Shown in pieces: positions 1 through 5,844 of a stretch of DNA of 8,588 bases (position 1 is the first letter of the stretch; each line of letters opens with the position of its first letter). The position numbers were made by a program, and so were the translations under genes. The notes under the pieces were generated by a model. That model made no database searches and had not been told where the DNA came from. It saw only the letters and a program-made list of their open reading frames with translations. Origin of the DNA: Xanthobacteraceae bacterium (GTDB lineage: Bacteria > Pseudomonadota > Alphaproteobacteria > Rhizobiales > Xanthobacteraceae). Where the stretch lies: positions 1 to 8,588 of the forward strand of contig JASHXX010000322.1 of NCBI GenBank assembly GCA_030043335.1, read 5' to 3'.

Positions 1-144
1 CCGCGCAACACCTGGAACGCGGAGGCGCTGGTGAAATCGCTGGCCGAAGTCCGGCGCATCGAGGCGCAAGGCGCGACCGTGCTGTGCGGCCACGACGACG
101 GACAATGGGCGGGCTTGCGCAAGGGCGTCGACGCCTATGACTGA
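1..144 (+). CDS. Metallo-beta-lactamase-fold hydrolase, N-acyl homoserine lactonase type (3' end only)
   Basis: The window opens inside this gene. Frame 1 reads 47 residues from PRNTWNAEAL to GVDAYD, then TGA at 142-144. The pattern T-x-x-W-x-x-E-A, a helix rich in E/R, then V-L-C-G-H-D-x-x-Q-W and L-R-K-G-x-D-x-Y matches the C-terminal end of AttM/AiiA-like lactonases. In that family the late G-H-D histidine belongs to the di-zinc site. Family members hydrolyse lactone rings, including acyl homoserine lactones and gamma-butyrolactone; which substrate applies here cannot be told from the tail. The stop overlaps the start of the molybdenum hydroxylase gene by 8 bases, which suggests translational coupling in one operon. 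The N-terminal HxHxDH metal motif lies outside the window, so the family call rests on the tail alone. Confidence 0.72.
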   Translation, partial: PRNTWNAEALVKSLAEVRRIEAQGATVLCGHDDGQWAGLRKGVDAYD

Positions 145-2518
145 TGCGCCGGAAATTCACGCCCGGCCAAAGCTCGTCGGCGCACGCATCAAGCGCACCG
201 AGGACCCGCGACTGTTGACCGGCAGCGGCGCCTTCACCGACGACCGGCAGGTGGTGCGGGCGCTGCACGTTGCCTTCCGCCGCAGCGATCGGCCGCACGC
301 GCGCATTCGCGCGATCGACTGCGCGGCGGCGCGGGCGGCGCCGGGCGTCGTTGCAGTTCTCACTGCCGAGGATTTGGCCGACTCCGTCGAGCCGCTGGTC
401 GCCACCTCGCGCATGGTCAATTATCACGCCACGCCGATCCTGCCGCTCGCGCGCGGCAAGGTGCGTTATGTCGGCGAGCCGGTTGTCGGCATCGTCGCCG
501 AGGACCGCTACCTGGCCGAGGACGCCGTCGAGCTCCTTGCCATCGACTACGAGCCTTTGCCGGCCGTTGCCGATCCCGAGGCGGCGATGCTTCCCGGCGC
601 TCCGCTTCTTCACGAAGAAGCTGGCACTAACGTGCTGGTCAGCCGTGAATTCAAGCGCGGCGAACCGGACGAGGCGTTGGCGTCGGCGGCGCTGCGGGTC
701 GGCGGCCGCTTCCGCATGCATCGCAAAACGCCGGTCGCTCTCGAGGCGCGAGCCTGTCTGGCCGAATACGAGCCGGGCCGCGATGCACTGACGCTCCACT
801 CCTCGACCCAGGTGCCCGGCATCGTGCGCGATGCCTTGGCGGCGGCACTCGATCTTCCCGGCCACCGGATCCGCGTGGTCGCGCCGGATGTGGGCGGCGG
901 CTTTGGCGGCAAGGCTTCGCTCCATCCGGAGGAGATTTTCGTCTGCGCCGCTGCGCGGCGGCTGGCGCGCCCGGTCAAATGGACCAGCGACCGCATGGAG
1001 GACCTCGCCGCCAGCACTCAAGCCTTTGATGAAATCGTCGACGCCGAATTGGCGCTGGACGATGCCGGCCGGATTCTGGCCCTGTGCGCCGACGCGATCG
1101 GCGATGCCGGCGCCGGTTCGATTTATCCGTGGACGGCGGGCCTCGAGCCGGTGCAGGTGGTCAGCTTCCTGCCAGGGCCCTATCGCATCCAGCACTATCG
1201 CGCTCGGGCCCGGGCCGCGGCGACCTCAAAGGCCCCGGCCGGCGCCTACCGCGGCGTCGGCCGGCCGATCTCGACCTTCGTCATGGAACGGCTGATCGAC
1301 ATGGCAGCAGTCAAGATCGGAATCGATCCCAAGGAATTGCGGCTGCGCAATCTGATCGGCCCGGACGAGCTTCCCTACAAGGTCGCCTCCGGCATTGTCT
1401 GGGACAAGTCGGCGTTTCACGAATGTCTGCATAAAGCTTGCGCCGCGATCGGTTACGACAAGCTGCGCGGGCAGCGTGAGGCGGCGCGCGCCGCCGGGCG
1501 CTGGTTCGGCATCGGCATCGCCTCCTACGCGGAGCTGACCGGTCTCGGCTCGCGCATCTCGGTCGCTCCCGGCATGCCGATCAACACCGGCACCGAAACG
1601 GCGATCCTCCGCATCGATTCGACCGGCGCGGTCACCGCGGCTTTCGGTATCGCCTCGCACGGTCAGGGGCTGGAGACGACGCTGGCGCAAATCGTCGCCG
1701 AGCATCTCGGCGCGCGTTTCGCCGACATCCGGATCGTGCAAGGCGACAGCGCTGCCGTCCCCGGCGGCACCGGCACCTATGCGAGCCGTAGCTTAGTGCT
1801 CGCCGGCGGCGCAGCGACCTTGGCCGCGCAGGCACTGCGCGAGAAGGTGCTCAAGGCGGCATCGCATCTGTTGGAGGCTTCCGCCGCCGACCTCACCGCC
1901 GACGACGGCAAGGTGTCCGTCGCCGGCACGGATCGCTCGGTCACGTTCCGCGAGATCGCGCGCGCGGTCTATTCCGAGATGGGCCGGCTGCCGCCCGACG
2001 CGCGCGAGGAGCTTGCCGCCAGCAAGACCTACGACCCGGTGTTCGGCACCACCACCTCGGCGACGCATATCGCCGCCGTCGAGATCGACCCGGAAACCTA
2101 TGAAGTCCGCGTCGAACGCTTCGCCGTCGCCGAGGATTGCGGCAAGCTGGTCAATCCGCTGATCGTCGACGGCCAGGTGCACGGCGGCGTCGCGCAGGGG
2201 ATCGGCGCCGCGCTCTACGAGGAAGTCGTCTATGACGCGCAAGGCCACATCAACACCGCGAGCCTCGTCGACTATCTCGTCCCGTCGGCCTGCGAGATCC
2301 CGTCGATGCAGCTCGTGCATGTCGAGAGCGCATCGCCGACGACGCTCGGCGGCTTTCGCGGCATGGGTGAAGGCGGCACAATCGGCGCGCCGGCGGCGGT
2401 CGCCAATGCGGTCGCCGACGCGCTTTCCCCGCTGGGCGTCGAGATCAACGAGCTGCCGATAACGCCGGAGCGACTGTTCCGCCTGATCGAGGCGGCGCGG
2501 GCGAAGGCCAACCCGTGA
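137..2518 (+). CDS. Xanthine dehydrogenase family molybdopterin-binding subunit (CoxL-like, form II type)
   Basis: Large catalytic subunit of a molybdenum hydroxylase, 793 residues, the usual length of CoxL-like proteins. The N-terminal hammerhead domain spans about residues 15-145 and two MoCo-binding domains follow. Visible active-site landmarks are Q225 in SSTQVPG, GGGFGGK at 253-259, AYRGVGR at 370-376 with R372 at the position of bovine xanthine oxidase Arg912, and the base E745 in GMGEGG. The AYRG loop, rather than AYxCSFR, excludes a form I CO dehydrogenase; known relatives oxidise aldehydes or N-heterocycles. Such enzymes need an FAD subunit (CoxM-like) and a 2Fe-2S subunit (CoxS-like), neither of which lies in this window. 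The ATG at 137 overlaps the lactonase stop (ATGACTGA); a weak AAGGG lies 11 bases upstream. The SDR follows after 10 bases. Substrate unknown. Confidence 0.95.
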   Translation: MTDAPEIHARPKLVGARIKRTEDPRLLTGSGAFTDDRQVVRALHVAFRRSDRPHARIRAIDCAAARAAPGVVAVLTAEDLADSVEPLVATSRMVNYHATPILPLARGKVRYVGEPVVGIVAEDRYLAEDAVELLAIDYEPLPAVADPEAAMLPGAPLLHEEAGTNVLVSREFKRGEPDEALASAALRVGGRFRMHRKTPVALEARACLAEYEPGRDALTLHSSTQVPGIVRDALAAALDLPGHRIRVVAPDVGGGFGGKASLHPEEIFVCAAARRLARPVKWTSDRMEDLAASTQAFDEIVDAELALDDAGRILALCADAIGDAGAGSIYPWTAGLEPVQVVSFLPGPYRIQHYRARARAAATSKAPAGAYRGVGRPISTFVMERLIDMAAVKIGIDPKELRLRNLIGPDELPYKVASGIVWDKSAFHECLHKACAAIGYDKLRGQREAARAAGRWFGIGIASYAELTGLGSRISVAPGMPINTGTETAILRIDSTGAVTAAFGIASHGQGLETTLAQIVAEHLGARFADIRIVQGDSAAVPGGTGTYASRSLVLAGGAATLAAQALREKVLKAASHLLEASAADLTADDGKVSVAGTDRSVTFREIARAVYSEMGRLPPDAREELAASKTYDPVFGTTTSATHIAAVEIDPETYEVRVERFAVAEDCGKLVNPLIVDGQVHGGVAQGIGAALYEEVVYDAQGHINTASLVDYLVPSACEIPSMQLVHVESASPTTLGGFRGMGEGGTIGAPAAVANAVADALSPLGVEINELPITPERLFRLIEAARAKANP

Positions 2519-2528
2519 AGGCGCAACC

Positions 2529-3281
2529 ATGGATCTTGGGTTGAAAGGAAAGATCGCGCTGGTAACCGGCGCGACGAGCGGCGTCGGCCGCGAAGTTGCT
2601 CTCAGCCTCGCCGCCGAAGGCGCGGGAGTCGCGGTCAATTACCGCTCTTCGGGCGCGGATGCGGAAGCCCTGGTCGGCGAGATCGCTGCGAAAGGCGGCA
2701 GAGCCAAGGCCTATCGCGCCGACGTCGCCGAATTTGCCGCGGTGAAGGGGATGGTCGCCGACATCGTCAGGGATTTCGGCGGCGTCAATATCCTGATCAA
2801 CAACGCCGGGCTGGCATTGCGCCAGCGCTTTGTCGAGACCAAGCCCCAGGACTGGCGCAGACAGATCGACGCCTGCCTCTATGGCGCGATCCATTGCTGC
2901 TATGTGGTCGCACCGCATCTCGACGCCGCCAAGAACGGCCGCATCATCAGCGTGATCGGTGATTCCTCCCGGGTCGGCGAATCCGGGCTCGCGATCGTCG
3001 CCGCCGCCCGCGCCGGCGTGGTCGCCTTGATGAAATCGCTGGCGCGCGAGTTCGGCGGCTCGGGCACCACCGCCAATACCGTCTCGCTGGGGTTGGTCGA
3101 GACGCCGCACGACAAGGAATGGGTCGACGCCAACCGCGACAAGCTAATCAAGCTCTATCCGCTGCGCCGGCTCGGCTTGCCGGGCGACGTGGCGCCGATG
3201 GTCACGTTGCTTGCCTCGCCGCACAGCGGCTGGATCACCGGGCAGGTGCTCAGCATCAGTGGCGGCTTCAGCATGGTGTGA
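2529..3281 (+). CDS. SDR-family protein with degenerate catalytic tetrad
   Basis: A 250-residue Rossmann-fold protein of normal classical-SDR length. The cofactor motif TGATSGVG is at residues 13-20 and NNAG at 91-94, and the C-terminus ends in the usual GQVLSISGG stretch. The NYRSS segment after beta-2 recalls NADP(H)-using FabG-like members. The catalytic positions are all changed: Asn in helix 4 is C116, the active Ser is G144 (S146 and S147 lie nearby), Tyr is V157 and Lys is R161 in AIVAAARAG. The flanking residues align well without gaps, so a frameshift is unlikely. It may bind nucleotide without reducing a carbonyl in the usual way, or use other residues. GAAGG lies 7 bases before the ATG, just behind the upstream stop, so it is co-transcribed with the molybdenum hydroxylase. 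Confidence 0.93.
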   Translation: MDLGLKGKIALVTGATSGVGREVALSLAAEGAGVAVNYRSSGADAEALVGEIAAKGGRAKAYRADVAEFAAVKGMVADIVRDFGGVNILINNAGLALRQRFVETKPQDWRRQIDACLYGAIHCCYVVAPHLDAAKNGRIISVIGDSSRVGESGLAIVAAARAGVVALMKSLAREFGGSGTTANTVSLGLVETPHDKEWVDANRDKLIKLYPLRRLGLPGDVAPMVTLLASPHSGWITGQVLSISGGFSMV

Positions 3282-3325
3282 TACGGCGAGCGGACGCCTC
3301 ACCTCGCGCTGGTCGGACTGCGCCG

Positions 3326-3347
3326 CGGCCTAATCGCGCCTAGGCCG
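3326..3347. terminator. Possible bidirectional terminator hairpin between convergent genes
   Basis: The arms CGGCCTA (3326-3332) and TAGGCCG (3341-3347) pair perfectly over 7 bases around an 8-base loop. The hairpin lies in the 71-base gap between the end of the SDR gene and the end of the minus-strand TMEM175-like gene. No T-run follows on either strand, so it is not a typical intrinsic terminator. The position is the main argument for it. Confidence 0.35.
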
Positions 3348-3352
3348 GGCAA

Positions 3353-3697
3353 TCACTCGCGGCCGAGAACATTCTCGATCCGGCGGTCGGGCACGAGCCA
3401 GATCACCGCGCCCAGCCACGCGGTCGCCGCCGGGGTCAACGACAGCCAGAACAGCAGGTGCGAGTTGGCCCAGAGGATCAACCCATCGACCCGCGTGACG
3501 GTGTGCAGGAGATGATGGTGATTATTCCAGTAGATCGCCAGGAAGACGAAGCTCAAGACATAGCTTGCGAGGCTTGGGCCGATCTCGACCAACGCGCTCC
3601 AGTCGGCGCGCGGCGGCACCTTCAATTCCAAAACCATGATGGTGATGATGATGGCGATGACGCCGTCGCTGAACGCGGCCAGACGATCCTTGCCCAT
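3353..3697 (-). CDS. TMEM175-family (DUF1211) membrane protein, short form with apparent internal deletion
   Basis: The 114-residue protein starts MGKDRLAAFSDG, the RxxxFSDG signature of TMEM175. Bacterial members are typically about 190-210 residues with six membrane helices and assemble into potassium-permeable channels whose pore is lined by helix 1. Here helix 1 (about 12-26), helix 2 (about 43-59, followed by the conserved YWNNHHHLLH) and helix 3 (about 73-92) are present. Residues from about 93 then read TAWLGAVIWLVPDRRIENVL, which resembles the family's extreme C-terminus (last helix plus VPDRRIE). Helices 4, 5 and part of 6 therefore seem to be missing in frame. It is last in a minus-strand run, 18 bases after the methyltransferase stop, with no clear Shine-Dalgarno site. 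It could be a remnant or a functional short form. Confidence 0.82.
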   Translation of the reverse strand: MGKDRLAAFSDGVIAIIITIMVLELKVPPRADWSALVEIGPSLASYVLSFVFLAIYWNNHHHLLHTVTRVDGLILWANSHLLFWLSLTPAATAWLGAVIWLVPDRRIENVLGRE

Positions 3698-3715
3698 GGT
3701 CGTGGTCGCGATCGG

Positions 3716-4417
3716 CTAGCCCGCGGGACCGAAGCAGTCGATGCGCACCGGCTGATCGAACCTGCCGCCGTTCTTGGCGTGAGCCTCGGCGAAGCGCTGG
3801 CGCACCGCCGGCGCCCGAACCGCTTCCCGGGTGTAGCCGTTAAATCGCATATTGGCGATCATCCTTTCAGCGAAAGAGTCGAAATCAGGAATCTGGCGGC
3901 GGTCGAAATAGGTCGAGGTCTTGGCCGTGACGAAAAGCGGGCGGGCAAACCGGGCAAGCGCTGCGGCCGCAGCCTTTCGCACGGCCGATTCATCGTGGAA
4001 CAGCTCGATCACGTATTGATGCGGACCTTCCGCCAATGGCTCGGCGACGTAGAGCCGGCCGGACGGCCGCAACAGCCGCCGCGCCTCGGCGAGCGCGGCC
4101 TCGAGCTTCGCCGCCGGCACGTGGTGGAGCGAAAACACGAAGGTGACGAGGTCGGCTTCATGATCGGGCGCGGGAACGGCGTCCGCAGCGGCCCTGACAA
4201 GACGATAGCTGCCGGCGCCGCGCTCGGTAAGCGGAGTCTCGGCGATGAACGGATCGTAACCGGTCACCTGCGCCCCGCGCTCGGCGAGCGCGCGGGCGAG
4301 TTGCCCTTCACCGCAACCGATATCGATGATGCGGAGCCCGGCGACGGGCCCGACCGTCGTCAGGAGCGCATCGAGATGTGACACCGCGCCGAGATCGTTG
4401 CCGGAAAACTCAGCCAT
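3716..4417 (-). CDS. Class I SAM-dependent methyltransferase
   Basis: A 233-residue soluble protein of the Methyltransf_11/25 type. Motif I is IIDIGCGEG at residues 30-38. The acidic residue after beta-2 is D55 in GYDPF. The motif with beta-4 is DLVTFVFSLHHVP (89-101), followed by the helix and RLLRPSGRLYVAEPL (114-128). The C-terminal part, with an aromatic YFDRRQIPDFDSF stretch near 170-182, is not diagnostic of a substrate. The LHHVP motif is common in small-molecule methyltransferases; the substrate here is unknown. The ATG at 4417 is 27 bases downstream of the decarboxylase-like gene, with only a weak GGACC before it, so it is probably translated from the same transcript. The TMEM175-like gene follows after 18 bases. 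Confidence 0.9.
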   Translation of the reverse strand: MAEFSGNDLGAVSHLDALLTTVGPVAGLRIIDIGCGEGQLARALAERGAQVTGYDPFIAETPLTERGAGSYRLVRAAADAVPAPDHEADLVTFVFSLHHVPAAKLEAALAEARRLLRPSGRLYVAEPLAEGPHQYVIELFHDESAVRKAAAAALARFARPLFVTAKTSTYFDRRQIPDFDSFAERMIANMRFNGYTREAVRAPAVRQRFAEAHAKNGGRFDQPVRIDCFGPAG

Positions 4418-4431
4418 GATTGGTCCGCTGT

Positions 4432-4443
4432 CGCGCCGGCGCG
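4432..4443. repeat. 12-base GC palindrome in the gap before the methyltransferase gene
   Basis: CGCGCCGGCGCG is a perfect palindrome in the 27-base gap between the carboxymuconolactone decarboxylase-like gene and the methyltransferase gene. With no loop it is poor as an RNA hairpin, and such GC-only palindromes arise easily in GC-rich DNA. It may be chance. Confidence 0.3.
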
Positions 4444-4444
4444 C

Positions 4445-5101
4445 CTATGGTTCGCCGGGCGTGAATGGCGGCTCCCTGCCCGGCGGTACGGTCGTCTCGC
4501 TCATCGCCAGAAGCATCGCCGCGGTCACGTAGCTGCCGACGACCGCCGTGAGATCGACAATCTGCTGCTCGCCAAGCAGCGCCCTGGCCTGGCTGAAAGT
4601 CGCATCCGATACCTCGTGCCGGGTAGTCAGCTCGGTGACGAAATCATAAACCGCCGATTCCTCTGGCGGCATGTTCGATGGCCGCTTGTTGGTCTTGAGT
4701 TCGGCGACAACGCCGGGCGACAGCCCCGCCTTGATGGCGAGCGGGGCATGTGCGAACCACTCCACCTGCGAGCGCCATTGGCGGGCGATGATAAGAATCG
4801 CAAACTCGTTGAGTTTCAACGGCACCGACGTTTCCCCGCGCAGATAGTGAAACATGTCGAACATTCTTTGACCGAGCACCGGGCTGCGGAGCATCAGATT
4901 GTAGGGCCCGCCGAGTCCAACGCTTGAGACTTTCATGATCTCGTCGGCGAGCGGCTTTTGCCGGTCGCTCAATTGCTCCATTGTGAGCTGCGGAAAGCGC
5001 GGCTCCTTGCCCATGGCGTTTGGTCCTATGGTTATTCCGGCAAGCGATCCGGTCGCAGCCGTCAGCGCAAGAGTCAAGTTTATCAGAGCTGAACCTTTCA
5101 T
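4445..5101 (-). CDS. Carboxymuconolactone decarboxylase-family protein with an N-terminal signal-like segment
   Basis: A 218-residue protein. The core, residues 32-205, has the CMD fold signature LNEFAILIIARQW (97-109) followed by SQVEWFAHAPLAIKAGL (111-127). E114 and H118 form the E-W-x-x-H pattern of the decarboxylase branch. The two redox cysteines of AhpD-type members are absent; S111 and E114 stand in their places, so peroxidase activity is unlikely. Residues 1-29 (K2, then a hydrophobic Ala/Leu/Thr stretch) look like a signal or anchor sequence, unusual for this usually cytosolic family. The ATG at 5101 has GGAGGAG directly upstream. An internal ATG at 5014 (residue 30, MGKEPRFPQL) has AGGA 9 bases upstream and gives the usual family start. 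First gene of the minus-strand operon. Substrate unknown. Confidence 0.88.
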   Translation of the reverse strand: MKGSALINLTLALTAATGSLAGITIGPNAMGKEPRFPQLTMEQLSDRQKPLADEIMKVSSVGLGGPYNLMLRSPVLGQRMFDMFHYLRGETSVPLKLNEFAILIIARQWRSQVEWFAHAPLAIKAGLSPGVVAELKTNKRPSNMPPEESAVYDFVTELTTRHEVSDATFSQARALLGEQQIVDLTAVVGSYVTAAMLLAMSETTVPPGREPPFTPGEP

Positions 5102-5282
5102 GGCTCCTCCAGATCTCGATACTACGATTGCGGCGCCGAACGATCGACCCGACCCCGCAGGACCGGTTGCAACCGTCGCGAAGCGGAATACTGTAGTCTT
5201 GCCATCGCCGAGTCATAAAGACCGGTCCGCGCTTAGACCTATCGGATCAGGGATATCATCGCAGCGAAACTGGGAGGACAGA
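5102..5282. promoter_or_regulatory. Divergent promoter region
   Basis: These 181 bases separate the minus-strand decarboxylase-like gene from the plus-strand basic-protein gene, so they should hold both promoters. On the plus strand TTAGAC (5233-5238) and TATCAT (5254-5259) are 15 bases apart, a shorter spacing than usual, and would start transcription roughly 17 bases before the ATG at 5283. On the minus strand no convincing pair was found, although TAGTAT on that strand lies shortly before the start. A palindrome at 5164-5175 lies in the middle of the region. Confidence 0.4.
5164..5175. promoter_or_regulatory. Perfect 12-base palindrome, candidate operator
   Basis: CGGTTGCAACCG reads the same on both strands and lies in the divergent intergenic region, about 63 bases before the decarboxylase-like start and about 107 bases before the basic-protein start. 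A dimeric repressor or activator could bind here and control both directions. No regulator gene lies in the window, and I do not recognise the site as a known operator. Confidence 0.35.
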
Positions 5283-5495
5283 ATGGCAAAGGGAAGGAAA
5301 GGCCTCGATCATCGCCATCGTGACAAGGGCGGGAGAATTGAGCGTAAGCACGGTAACACCAAGGTCGCCGCGCTGCGCAAGGAATATGGCCCGGGTTTTG
5401 CCAAAGGCCGGCGCAAGGACATGATGTTAAAGACGCTGCTGAAGGAAACGGGCTCCGCATCGTTGCACGAATATCTGCGGCATCACCATAGATAG
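5283..5495 (+). CDS. Small, highly basic protein of unknown function
   Basis: The 70-residue protein begins MAKGRKGLDHRHRDKGG and ends LHEYLRHHHR. It is rich in Lys, Arg and His with few acidic residues, and has no membrane segment or signal peptide. The middle reads HGNTKVAALRKEYGPGFAKG, then RRKDMMLKTLLKETGSASL. I recall similar small proteins in rhizobial genomes (T-x-V-x-x-L-R-x-x-Y-G-x-x-F-A, then S-L-x-x-Y-L) but know no established function. Charge would allow nucleic-acid binding; that is inference only. GGGAGGA at 5272-5278 lies 4 bases before this ATG and fixes the start; the frame is open further upstream but has no better start. It is transcribed alone and convergent to the PsiF-like gene. 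Confidence 0.85.
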   Translation: MAKGRKGLDHRHRDKGGRIERKHGNTKVAALRKEYGPGFAKGRRKDMMLKTLLKETGSASLHEYLRHHHR

Positions 5496-5517
5496 CTCGT
5501 CAAACCATCCCCACGCT

Positions 5518-5556
5518 CGAACCGGTCACGCAGCGTCGATCCGGCGGATCGGTTCG
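5518..5556. terminator. Possible bidirectional terminator hairpin
   Basis: In the 80-base gap between two converging genes, CGAACCGGTC (5518-5527) pairs with GATCGGTTCG (5547-5556): ten pairs with one G.U. The 19-base loop overlaps a competing smaller hairpin, CGATCC-ggc-GGATCG (5537-5551). There is no T-run on either side, so intrinsic termination is uncertain. Confidence 0.4.
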
Positions 5557-5575
5557 GCAGGCGGCGACCGCGCGG

Positions 5576-5785
5576 CTACTGCGTTTTGCCGCCGGCGTGC
5601 TTGCACTCGAACCGGAATTTCCTGCGCGCCTTGCCGTGCAGCCCCTTGGCGTTGGCCTGCTCGGAGCAGGATTTGGAGATGGCTTTTTTCTCCTCCGCCG
5701 TCGGCTGCGCGGTCGAGGTTTGCGCCAAGGCGGACGGCACGCCGACAACGAGCGTCAGAAGTGCGGCGGCAACCGCAAATCTCAT
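5576..5785 (-). CDS. PsiF-repeat family secreted small protein
   Basis: A 69-residue precursor. Residues 1-21 are a clear Sec signal peptide: MRFAVAAALLTLVVGVPSALA, with cleavage likely after ALA, leaving about 48 residues in the periplasm. The mature part contains one PsiF repeat (about residues 33-64), KKAISKSCSEQANAKGL followed by GKARRKFRFECKHAGG, with C40 and C61 that could form a disulfide. PsiF in E. coli is a phosphate-starvation-inducible protein of unknown biochemical role and carries two such repeats; this protein has one. The start at 5785 is chosen because AGGAGGG lies 8 bases upstream and the signal peptide begins there; an 18-residue extension to 5839 lacks such support. It lies 59 bases after the YidB-like gene and may share its transcript. 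Confidence 0.88.
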   Translation of the reverse strand: MRFAVAAALLTLVVGVPSALAQTSTAQPTAEEKKAISKSCSEQANAKGLHGKARRKFRFECKHAGGKTQ

Positions 5786-5793
5786 GATCAAAT

Positions 5794-5800
5794 CCCTCCT
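5794..5800 (-). promoter_or_regulatory. Strong ribosome binding site of the PsiF-like gene
   Basis: AGGAGGG on the minus strand, 8 bases before the ATG at 5785. It decides the start in favour of the signal-peptide form over the longer frame. Confidence 0.8.
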
Positions 5801-5844
5801 CGCTGTGGTTTCAGATTCCTCCGCAACAGGGCCATCCACCGGCT

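Noticed and set aside
137..2518. True aerobic CO dehydrogenase large subunit
   Set aside because: The active-site loop is AYRGVGR rather than the AYxCSFR loop of form I CoxL.
1793..2638. A 281-codon open frame on the minus strand crossing the end of the CoxL-like gene and the SDR start
   Set aside because: Shadow of two conserved plus-strand genes, with no motif and no ribosome site of note.
3458..4381. A 307-codon open frame on the plus strand over the methyltransferase and TMEM175-like genes
   Set aside because: The opposite strand carries clear family motifs; this frame reads as a shadow with no recognisable domain.
4445..5101. AhpD-type alkylhydroperoxidase assignment for the CMD-family gene
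   Set aside because: The CxxC redox pair is absent (S111 and E114 at those positions), so only the broader CMD family is supported.
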